A DNA stretch of 64,000 nt from Stereum hirsutum FP-91666 SS1 (Eukaryota; Basidiomycota; Agaricomycetes; Russulales; Stereaceae): positions 43,934 through 107,933 of the forward strand of contig NW_006763136.1 of assembly GCF_000264905.1 (NCBI RefSeq), given 5' to 3'. The stretch's first letter is position 1, and every line of letters starts with the position of its first letter. The notes beneath the pieces are model-generated. The model ran no database searches and was not told the DNA's origin. It worked only from the letters and a program-made list of their open reading frames with translations. Shown piece by piece: positions 1 to 8,718 of this stretch. Position numbers and translations under genes: made by a program.

Positions 1-238
1 GGGTTTGTGTGTATGTTTCATCTCATGCTTACCGGGTTTGGGTTCTGGCTTCTGGTCTCAGTTTCCGAGTATTTGGCTTCTCATTTCATATTCATTCTTA
101 CTTCGCCTCGGCCTCGTGTTACTGCTTATGCTTGTACGCTCGTCTCTCGTCTCGATCGTTCCCGCTTTGCATTTGTTCTAGGTTAGGGTTGTAGGCTCGT
201 CGGTTTTTCGCTCTCGTCCGGTTTTTCCTCTTTCCCTC

Positions 239-417
239 AGCCGTCCATCTTCCGTACGACTGAGGTGAGTTTTACGGACGCTCTCGTTTACCGTTTCATA
301 TCGGACTCATTATTTACTGTTGTACCTAGACATTCTCCGTTTCTTCTAGGTACCGTGATCTATAAATAAGGAGCCGTCCATCTTCCGTACGACTGAGACA
401 TTCTCCGTTTCTTCTAG
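239..417 (+). repeat. Short tandem duplication, one copy with an intron and one without
   Basis: Positions 239-264 recur at 372-397, and 330-349 recur at 398-417. In the first copy the two blocks are separated by 265-329, which begins GTGAGT and ends CCTAG like a normal 65-bp intron. In the second copy they are joined exactly at the splice point. The second copy lies in an open frame that runs into the following gene end. All of this is directly visible; the mechanism (cDNA-mediated duplication or intron loss after tandem duplication) is inference. Confidence 0.8.
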
Positions 418-645
418 AGCTCGCCGTTCATCAGAAATGTTAGAGAACGTCACTATGCATTCATCGACGGTGACCTCGATTGGAGAAGATGTTGAGAAAC
501 TGATGAGATCCGACGAAGCAGAGTAAGTGATGCCCGATATAAGTACATCTCATCGCTCAACTTCATCTTGACGCTCTATAACAAGGAGTCGAACGATTTC
601 AGCTGGAGGTTGCGTGGCGGGTTGTTTTCGCGGCGAGAACAATGA
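374..645 (+). CDS. 3' end of an unrecognised protein-coding gene
   Basis: An open frame from 374 to 522 ends at a strong donor (GTAAGT at 523). It resumes at 603 after an 80-bp intron with acceptor TTTCAG and stops with TGA at 643-645. The frame is kept across the junction, giving a C-terminus with a Ser/Thr-rich stretch, then SIGEDVEKLMRSDEA joined to DWRLRGGLFSRREQ. No domain is recognised. The 5' part is not resolved: the frame closes at a TGA at 356-358, and no Met precedes the repeat block. An upstream exon may be the first repeat copy (241-264, behind a pyrimidine-rich acceptor) or may lie outside the window. The coding call rests on splice-frame agreement only. Confidence 0.5.
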
Positions 646-1688
646 GCGGGAAATTTAGGCTATAGAGCTCTGCATGCCATGCATAGTTCATCACATTGAG
701 CAGGGAGGGATTCAGGAATAAGCTTTGGTGAAGAGTGAGGGAATACGTATGAGACGACATTGAGACATACGGCGATACACAAGAGACTAACTTGAAGAGC
801 TCCGAGTCGCGACTGGGGTGCCGCCTAGTCTCTAACCAGACCTTATATAAGCGACGAAGAAGAAGAAATCGTTATACTGAAGCAATTTGTATGGGAGCAA
901 CGATGAGGTCAAGCGTTACGGTCTGGAGAATAGCAACGGCCTCTGGATGGTGCGTTACGATTGCAACCACAGGTGGTGTGGCGCCGTAGGCGCCCCAAAA
1001 AATCATTAAATAACGCCTTTTTCGTAACAACGGAGCCCTTGTTATGCGTCACGTAACGCTGTTCTGGCAACGGAACGGAGGGCGCGTTACGCGTTACGTT
1101 GCTCCCATACAAATCGCCTCAGTATAAGTAGGTGCCGCCGCCCGGAGGCTCGGGTGGTCCCGGGGCAATGAGGACAAACAACGCGTCAACAACGCGTAGC
1201 GATCACTCATCTTCGGTCCTTCCATAACAGAGCGCACCCAGCCCAAACCCACCCCATCCCCTCGCGAAGTATTGCGTGACTGCAGATTATTGTTTCGTCC
1301 AACCAATTAGACTTCCACATACTTCACCAGACCCTTACCGCAAAAAGTCGTAGACACGGCGATGACATCGTCATCCAATCGTGCCAGGAGTCGCCATTCT
1401 GTACCTCGATGTTCCCGATAAAATACAGGTGTGACGTTCCTCACCTCTCCCCTTTGATTTCGTCTCAGCGTAGTGGCCATTCTAGTTTTTTCTCGTGATG
1501 ACACGTGTGACGCCATGTGAGCCGAATAAGGCATCCCTTAGGCCGTTTTTCCGAGGCGTTTGTACCTCTTTGAGAAACAGGGTGGCAACTCCCACTTGAG
1601 TTTTGTCTCGTTGTTGGAGACTGTGGATGTATCAAACTCGCGTCGATACACCTTTTCAAAGATGAATACACGATAGATCTCTCCTAAG
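646..1688. other. Intergenic stretch
   Basis: No supported gene is seen. It contains the TIR element at 873-1126. The unresolved first exon of the UstYa-like gene should lie in the last few hundred bases. Confidence 0.5.
873..1126. mobile_element. 254-bp MITE-like element with 30-bp terminal inverted repeats
   Basis: Positions 873-902 match the reverse complement of 1097-1126 at 28 of 30 bases. The outermost TA on each side may be the target duplication, as in the Tc1/mariner superfamily. The interior is rich in GTTACG and GTTGC words in both orientations and has no coding capacity, so it is non-autonomous. Assignment to Tc1/mariner is inferred only from the TA ends. Confidence 0.7.
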
Positions 1689-2442
1689 GCATCTCTTATA
1701 TTTGCTCTGACAGCTCTTCTTCTCAGCATCAGCATCAATGTACTTGTTTGTCGCAAGCTTCTCCAACAAGAATCGGGAGACACCCGCCAATTTGAATACA
1801 GTACGCTGCTCTACACCTCCTCTCCTCAACACTTTGTGAGTACTTACATCCAGTCAGGTTACGAAGAGGACGACTATCCGAATAGGCTTCCCATACATCT
1901 GGCTCCGGTTGCTCTGACATACGAGGTGACTGAGCGATACGGTGTCTCGAATCTGAATGCTTGGAATGAATGGCGATCAACGGACGCGTTCTCTAATGCC
2001 AATGGTTTTGTGAGACTTGGGCCTAAAGGTCAGATCCTTTCTCTGTTATATCTGCGTTTATCTGCCTAATTTTGCTGTTGTGCTGGGTACCTGACAGGAC
2101 GTTTATTTAGCGTAAGCATGCTACATCAAATGCATTGCCTCCAAATCGTTCGCGGAGCAATTATCAGATGTGACGCGGACGTCCATGTCCATCACTGGCT
2201 CAATATGCTCCGCCAGGTTTGCGCACAATCTGCTTCCCCCTTTTCTGTATGCTCAATATGCGCTGTGCTAGGGTATATTATGCTCAGCTGATTCGACCCT
2301 CGATCCGTTGTACTACGCGGTGGACGGCACGCCCGTTGGAGCTGCTGGCATTGGGATCAAGCACGTTTGTCGAGATTGGGAGGCGATATACCGGTTTGTG
2401 CGAGAAAACCAGCTGACGAAGGCTTGGAATGCGAGCCACTAG
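1689..2442 (+). CDS. UstYa-like (DUF3328) oxidase-family protein, N-terminus unresolved
   Basis: Three exons (1689-2028, 2098-2216, 2272-2442) join in frame and give 209 residues ending at TAG 2440-2442. The first exon encodes a membrane helix of about 18 residues (ALTALLLSISINVLV) followed by a basic residue pair, as in type II anchored UstYa proteins. The body has EEDDYPNRLPIHLAPVA, then FVRLGPKGRLFSVSMLHQMHCL with the HxxHC motif. The second motif is H-V-H-H-W rather than HxxHC, followed by LRQGILCSADSTLDP. The exon seems to open at an AAG acceptor (1686-1688), because an in-frame stop lies just upstream, so a short first exon with the Met is missing from this model. UstYa family members carry out oxidative cyclisation or halogenation steps in fungal peptide biosynthesis. 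No precursor-peptide gene was recognised nearby. Confidence 0.8.
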
Positions 2443-2998
2443 CTTGATCGGTACCATACCTACACTTCTGTGGCACAGTCGAGCGTCAGTATTTCCGTTC
2501 ATCGATACCTGTTTATAACTTTACAGTACTTCTCCACGACATTTTCTCGGAGAGTTCCACACTCTCAAATAGGGGGCCAAGCTCCTACTTCGTAGGCAGC
2601 TGTTCGATATCCTTCGTCAAGGGCCTCTGGTGTGTCCCAACAAGCTCGAAAGTCTGGGACGGTTATGGAATTGGGCCTAATATCCCCTGGTTCCGTTCTC
2701 TGTCCCACATCTTTCCAGCGCTCTGGGTCGAGTGGAGAACACGTGGTTTTTCTCATGAGGAGATTCCAATTTCAATCATTCGTTTGGTACTCATGACACC
2801 CAGCTTTACAAGCCATGTGAGTGTCATGCGTCGACAAACCATACCACTCGGACCAATCCGTTGTGGAATTGTCTATACGCTCTCCTGCATACTTCCATGC
2901 CTCACTTGAGCGGCGATTCGAAACACCCGTTGGCTTGAGGAGAGCAGTCACGTCCATACAATATATGTTCTCTTCAGCGACCCATAGCAGGATGGGCA
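2443..2998. other. Intergenic stretch
   Basis: Short open frames occur on both strands (for example minus 2565-2756 and plus from 2821), but none could be joined to a recognisable protein. Confidence 0.4.
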
Positions 2999-3005
2999 TA
3001 TATAA
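2999..3005 (+). promoter_or_regulatory. TATA box
   Basis: TATATAA lies 70 bp upstream of the ATG at 3075, a normal fungal spacing. It supports transcription of the small secreted-peptide frame. Confidence 0.5.
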
Positions 3006-3074
3006 TGGCGGCTGCTCTCTGCATAGTCTGCCCATCCCCGACTACCTATTGCTGATCGCGTATTCATCCCCAAT

Positions 3075-3164
3075 ATGCAGTTCATATATTCCCTTGCTAT
3101 TCTTGCCCTCGCTTCCTCTGTCTGCGCATCCTCCGTTGTAGAAAGTGAAACCTTTGTTCTTTAG
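3075..3164 (+). CDS. Possible small secreted peptide
   Basis: The ATG at 3075 opens a 29-codon frame. Its first 18-20 residues are a textbook signal peptide (MQFIYSLAILALASSVCAS), followed by VVESETFVL and a stop. A TATA box sits 70 bp upstream. The frame could continue through an intron, since a GT at 3136 and later AG sites exist, so the mature product may be longer. No family is recognised. The alternative is that this is a chance hydrophobic frame at the edge of the broken phosducin-like gene. Confidence 0.35.
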   Translation: MQFIYSLAILALASSVCASSVVESETFVL

Positions 3165-3263
3165 TTTTCATCTGACTATGCTAATGGATGCGCTCGAAGG
3201 CAAGGATGTCAAAACCAATGAGGCACCCTCCAAGCGGTGAGTGGTGAGTGAAAAGCACATCGG

Positions 3264-3941
3264 TTGAGCCAGATCGATGCGCTTCACAAGGCTAAGGAGA
3301 AGGCTTCGCTTGGCGGGAAGACGTTTTTAGAGGAGGAGAGAGCGCGGGTGAAGGAAAGTGGGAATGGAAAGGAGGAGTGGGAGGGCTCGCTTTATGCGGT
3401 AGGGATGGGGAGCGGGATGGTCGCGAGGATGGTGGAGGGGGTGAAGAGGGGGAGGTTTGGACATTTGAGGGGGGTGGGAGAGAAGGGGTATGTGAATGCG
3501 GTGGAGGGCGAAAAAAGGGATGTGTGGGTCGTTGTCCATCTTTATGATCAGGTTCGTACCTATTCTGTCTCGGTCTTCTACTTTCAGTTTTCCACTTCTC
3601 GTTTCTTTCTTTCTTTTGCTTGCTTTTGCGACGAGCTTGGTTTGCCGCTTCTTTTTTCATCGTTCCCGAGTGGTCCACGGTTCTCGGCCTTGACTCCCGC
3701 CATTTTTCTCTGTTCTGCACTCGTTCCTCACCGTACTGATCATCACACTCTCAAACAGTCACTCGACCGATGTGACCGTATAGACGACGTCCTCGTCCGT
3801 CTCGCCCGCGTACACTCCAACACCAAATTCCTCCGCTACCGGGCCTCGGCAATCGGCTTCGCCTTCACTTTCCATCCTCATCAACGACAACTTCTCATCG
3901 CCACCCCAAGCGGCCATCCCATGCTCTGTCGAGTACTATAG
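3264..3941 (+). pseudogene. Broken phosducin-like protein gene
   Basis: The exon at 3264-3551 encodes SQIDALHKAKEKASLGGKTF and, further on, FGHLRGVGEKGYVNAVEGEK then WVVVHLYDQ. After a 207-bp intron (3552-3758) the frame continues SLDRCDRIDDVLVRLARVH and TKFLRYRASAIGFA. This is the helical segment and the start of the thioredoxin-like domain of fungal phosducin-like proteins, which chaperone G beta-gamma assembly. After GFA the frame is lost: a Ser/Thr-rich continuation appears in another frame with a stop soon after, and the usual LPTLLVYR-type strand and the rest of the domain are missing. The N-terminal residues (MDALEGKDVKTNEAPSK from 3184) cannot be spliced on in frame. Truncation plus frame loss argues for a pseudogene, though a mis-read tail exon is possible. 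Confidence 0.55.
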
Positions 3942-4563
3942 ATTTACGACCATAAGTTCGTCCCCGGTCCACCAGGGTCGACGAACTGAACCACCGTCAG
4001 GGGGACTGTCCACCGTCATTGGTGAAATGAGCCAAATACGAAGAGGAAGTAAGTGGATATGCTTACTAGCGAAAACAGAGTGCGATTGTATGCTACGTGT
4101 GGATACTGTACGTCCCAGCAGTTAGACGACGCTTACATAACGTGGGAACTCCCATTTGGCGGGAGACTCGCGCAAAATTGGCGGGGGCGATGGGCCCCTT
4201 GGGACACCGGACGTCGCCTAACGTCTGGGAGGTACAGTAGGTGGGAAAGATTATACTGACTTATCAGTGTAGACAATTGATGGCCAGTAATTTAGGCGAA
4301 ATCCTTCCGATATGGGATGATATCGGAATAAATTAGAATATATTCCAACCCATAACATCGCCGCAACGACGATCCGGATGTTGGAAGGAAGTGAGATGGC
4401 GTGTGTACGGCGGGCATTGAACTTAAAGCGGCAATTTCCGGATGGGTTCAAATTTGAAAGCCCAGAAGTGACACGCGTGATTCTCACGGCCCTTGTTCCT
4501 GACCTTCCCTGACGCTCAATGCTGACACCGGAGACTCAGACAACAGTTCGCTTTCGCTCTGCC
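3942..4563. other. Intergenic stretch
   Basis: Nothing recognisable is seen. It should hold the promoter of the PARP-like gene. Confidence 0.4.
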
Positions 4564-5726
4564 ATGGATTGGTTCGCACATCTGGCCACACAGACGCCAC
4601 CGAAATCGGCAAGCTGGTTTGATATGTGCGAGGTAAGTTTCTGCCAAATCTCTTGATCAGTCCGAAGGAGAGCATCGCATAGACCTGAAGACTACACCCG
4701 CATATTTCCCTGGTCGCTAGGCCTGTGGTCAAAACCCTAAGATTGTGGCTCAGAATGGCATGAAACGGCCTTGTAGGTTGCTCCTCGTTGCTCTTAGGAT
4801 GTCTACATGTGTCTCATCGGCGGCATCAGATTGTAGCAGGAGTTGTGCCCTTAGTGATTGCTCACAGGCTGCTCATCTGAGGGAGGTCGAGCCAGATGAC
4901 GTCACTTTTGCAGACATTCGTTCGTCCATTTCCTTTTTCTTCTATGCTATTATGTCTTTCTTTCTGGTTCTCAATGTCGTTCTGCAGAAACCAAATTTTC
5001 GGCTGGGTGGAAGAAGGAGCAGCCAGTGTTAGAGAGGGTATACAAAGTTGAGTACCCCCACATCGTCATAGCCGCGTACCTGGCACATATGTTCGTACAT
5101 TCAGCACTTATTCTCTTCACTATTCATCATCCTAACATACCAACACTTTGTTTAGAAGCAAGCTCACTGGCAGCAGTCACGGCTGTCAAACCATTCAGAC
5201 GTACTTCGCCTCTGAGTGCGTTTGCGGCATGGCCATCTCTGGTCCTTCCCTCTGTCAAGACTCGTCGTGCGGGATCTGTCAGCCTGTAACGTCCTCTTTT
5301 CGAACCTTCGCATGCGGGGAAACCAAGAAAGTAGGCAGGTACGTCATATTCTTTTCTCGCTCTCGGTCGTTCTGGATCTCGTAAACGCCTTTTACTGACG
5401 GAGCCAATGCGAACGCTTCAGGAAGGGTCCAGGAATCTACACGTATCAGGAGCCCAGGCGGGCCCATCGATACGCTACGTGCGCAAGCCCTTCACCCTAT
5501 AGGGTGATGGTAGTGTGTGATGTCGCATTACCTGCAGACCATCGTGTATGTGCTTCCCTCCCTTTCCCTTCGTGATATGTCAAGGAACTCACGTTCATTT
5601 GCTGGATAGCTCTCGCGATCGAGGTCAATCTTTTCACACAAGGCGGACGGTGTCATGCCTCGTTATATTCTCGTCTACCGGACCGAGTCGCGCGAGACAA
5701 GTCCAGAAACGGCTTCGGACGCATGA
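4564..5726 (+). CDS. PARP-like ADP-ribosyltransferase domain protein
   Basis: Six exons join in frame: 4564-4632, 4721-4919, 4988-5090, 5156-5338, 5422-5545 and 5610-5726. They give 264 aa. The ATG has a strong context (GCCATGG) and the first donor is GTAAGT. The N-terminal third is Cys-rich (MCEACGQNPKIVAQNG, then several Cys), resembling the small zinc-binding module that precedes this domain in basidiomycetes. The catalytic fold follows: FSAGWKKEQPVLERVYKV, then SSHGC (the NAD-binding His), CQDSSCGICQPVTSSF, then GRKGPGIYTYQEPRRAHRYA (the Gly-x-x-Tyr loop), then YRVMVVCDVALP, ending VMPRYILVYR. These match the order of motifs in PARP catalytic domains. The substrate is unknown. It could be an intracellular signalling mono-ADP-ribosyltransferase or an inactive relative, since I cannot place the third (Glu) catalytic residue. 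Confidence 0.75.
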
Positions 5727-7584
5727 CCCGTGAAGATAAGTTTGAAAAGATGGGGCGAAGATATATATCACGGATATTGTTTGGGAGGTATACTACTGTT
5801 ATTTGCTTTCATTTTTGCTCTCGATATTTGCTTTTTGAGTGACTCAATCGTTGCTTCTGGGATTGACGGCGGTGCAATCTCTGTAATTCTATACCATAAA
5901 TTTTAGCATCGTATATGTTGTTTTCGCTACTCGTTCCGAAGTTGAACCGCGACTTGCGAACCAACTGCATCGAACACGTTTCGTCCCCAAATGATAGCGC
6001 TAACCAATGCCCTTCTTCCTGCAGGCAAGCTCAAATCCAGAGCCTTCTCGAGCTCAAAGCTTTCCCATGAAAGTTACTCTCCCAAAGGACGCTTTTCTGG
6101 ACACGGTGCATCGTCTAGACCCGTGATTTGAACGCCCAGTACGCCCACCCCATTATCGAGAATTCAGACCGAGACGTTTTTAGCTTCACCTATTCTCGTG
6201 TCATACTGCTGGTACTGGTACTGTTTATCTCGCCGCAATATGCTTTCTAACGCTCACATGCTCAGAATGATTACGGCGAAGGTCGAGCTGCATCATTAGC
6301 AAAGTCCTCATGGGTGTGTTTTGCGCCCTGAATATAACTCCCTTCTTTCCTTCCTTCCTGCAGAGGACGACACCTTGTTGAAAGTCCGGATACTTGTTCT
6401 GAATCGGGACGACGGGTAGTCACTAAGAATCTTCGCCACATCCCTCATAATAAGTGAGTGTTTTCAGGCTGCCCGATGTCACTTCTCTCATCATCTATGC
6501 TAATCATCTTCAAAGCTCTGTATTGTGCAGTCGCAACTGTCTTTGTCCGTTAGCATAGCTGCCTCAACGTCAACATCACTTCGAAAAGTGCGTACTCTGC
6601 ATATACTGTCTCTCAAATATCCTAACTCCCCCTGACTCTGGATCATATCATCACCGAGCAATCCGGTTTTAAAGGTGGACTTCCACCCGAGTTTTGGCAT
6701 TGATACGTCGATCTCGCGACACTCGTGCCCGGCACGCTCGACACGGAGCTTCAGGATCCTTTTGAGTCCCTTATGGAAACAGAACACGGCGTTCGAACAG
6801 TTTTCTGGTCAATATCGTTGTCCATTCCTCAAAAGCGCACCATCTCTCTGGTATCCAAAGACTAGCACGTTATTGGCATCCCTCTATTCTACGAGGTTGT
6901 CTTCATTTGTGAACTCAGGGGTAAGTGACGTTCGTCGTACTCTTGTTGATTCGGAGACGAAGCCTGCACACGGATCACATCATGATCTTTGCGCCCGCTG
7001 ACGCGCTGTCTGGCAGTGGATCGGCCTCGGCGCTACTGACATACGGGACCGGGACGGTGTCACTCATACAAGAGCGTGAGCAGAGACCCTTCAACCCTCT
7101 GTGAATGTCTCCATCATATATCCGTCCCAGTTCGATTGATGTCTTCAGTGCTGATCCGAACGTATCGATCATGTACCACAATCTTTCTGGTCTTGAATTA
7201 TGTAAACGACTGACCATCGTTCACCGTGTTGATCGTTTAACGTATCATTGTAAATGTAGCGTTTCCCGCGAGCCTCTCCGTATTTCCTGCTGTGATAGTC
7301 TTTTACCTGATCAACATGTTCTTGACGGTCTTCACGACTTACAATGGCGAAGCAGATAGGTATTCATAGCCAATTGGGCCAACTATTGCACGGTGTGAGA
7401 GGCAGGATACATGGTCCGGGATAACGAACGGCGAAATCATAGCGAATTGACAGAGTGAGCGACTGCACAGGCACAATATGGGAGAGTAGAAACATCAAGA
7501 ACAATATGAAGAGTTCGCTATTCATATCGACGGGTTATCAATCAGAGACCTGTGTGCGTCGGGTCAGCTCGTCACCAGCAATAG
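5727..7584. other. Long stretch with coding-like scraps but no gene model
   Basis: Short coding-like segments occur on the plus strand. One around 6671-6890 reads protein-like but is cut by in-frame stops. Another, ending near 7372, encodes a hydrophobic helix (SVFPAVIVFYLINMFLTVF). They could be remnants of a decayed membrane-protein gene. Splice sites do not connect them in one frame. Confidence 0.3.
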
Positions 7585-8718
7585 CTACAACAGGACACAT
7601 ACGATGTCCTCGAACTCAGATCCTTCTTCATCTAGGATGTCCCATGGGGCTGGTTGATTGATCCACCTGTCAAATTCGCGGAATTTGGCTGGTCAGTGGC
7701 CGATCTCAAGAAGGAAAAGGTGGAAGGATAACATACGGGTCCAAAGGCTTGACGGGCTCTGGCTCAGGACTCTCACGGAAGAGAATTGGAGGTCTGCGTA
7801 TTTTCTTGAGATGATAGAGAGGAACATAGGAGTACTCCCCCTGGGCGTTGCAAGCGTCCTGGTACATTCCTCCACCGTAGTCGGACCACCATTCCATGGC
7901 TACCCCGCCTCCAGCTGTGACTACTGTAGACCCTGCGGGTATCATTCCGCGCAGCTCGAGCCTGAGTTTGTCGTTATCTTCAATAAATAGTATCAGAGTA
8001 TCAGTCAGCGATATGAAAGAATACTGTGCGCTAGTTGACAGTACAAAGAATACAAACGTTGGGTCGAAAGATACATGGAATATGCAGGACAGCAGAAGGT
8101 CTCAGTGACAAGCGACTTCTCCTTTAGTTCCGGGGTCTTCGAAAGCGCTTGAATGAGCTGGTTCGACATGCTCGAGATACGAGGCCGATACATCATGAGC
8201 AAAGCACCGCGTTTGTTGCCAAATTCCCATTCACCCTTGATTGACGCAGCTCCGAAGGTGAGGACATCTCTATATGGATCACAGCTATTGGCATCAGTTC
8301 TCCACGCAAACACCACCAGGAGAGGAAGAATAGGACTTGGTCACATACACCCCGGGCTCGATTCTAGACGAGTAGCCTTTCACCGACTTTGCGGTCACAA
8401 CGTAGCGGTGCATCGGCTCGTGCGAAGTCGGGACGCCACACAGACCTGGTAGGACGTCGGCGAACAATGAGTCTCTGTAAACGTTCCCCTCGATCTCTAG
8501 TTCGCCTGTGTCGTGGTTAATTGTTCCGTAATCGCCAACCTAATACCAATTAGAGTCGCGCAGGGTGTCAGTAAAAAAATATAACAGAGTATTTAGGATG
8601 AAAGGGAAGGACAAACCTCGATCCTCTTTGAAGGCTGCCAGTTAGCGTACTTAGAGCACTCTCGCCTAATCAAGTCGATATACTTTCGGGAGGCTTTCTC
8701 CTTGGTCATGGGCGACAT
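7585..8718 (-). CDS. Uncharacterised five-exon protein
   Basis: Exons 8718-8617, 8539-8349, 8269-8058, 7977-7737 and 7666-7585 join in frame to give 275 aa. It starts MSPMTKEKASRKYIDLIRRE, continues NWQPSKRIEVGDYGTI, then IEPGVDVLTFGAASIKGEWE, and ends WINQPAPWDILDEEG before a short tail. A Gly-rich turn with an aromatic patch (GGGVAMEWWSDYGGGMYQ) lies in the last third. There is no signal peptide from this start, no membrane helix and no known catalytic motif. I have a sense of having seen related unnamed proteins in agaricomycetes, but I cannot assign a function. The last exon may splice once more, because GTATGT follows EDI, so the final six residues are uncertain. Confidence 0.7.
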
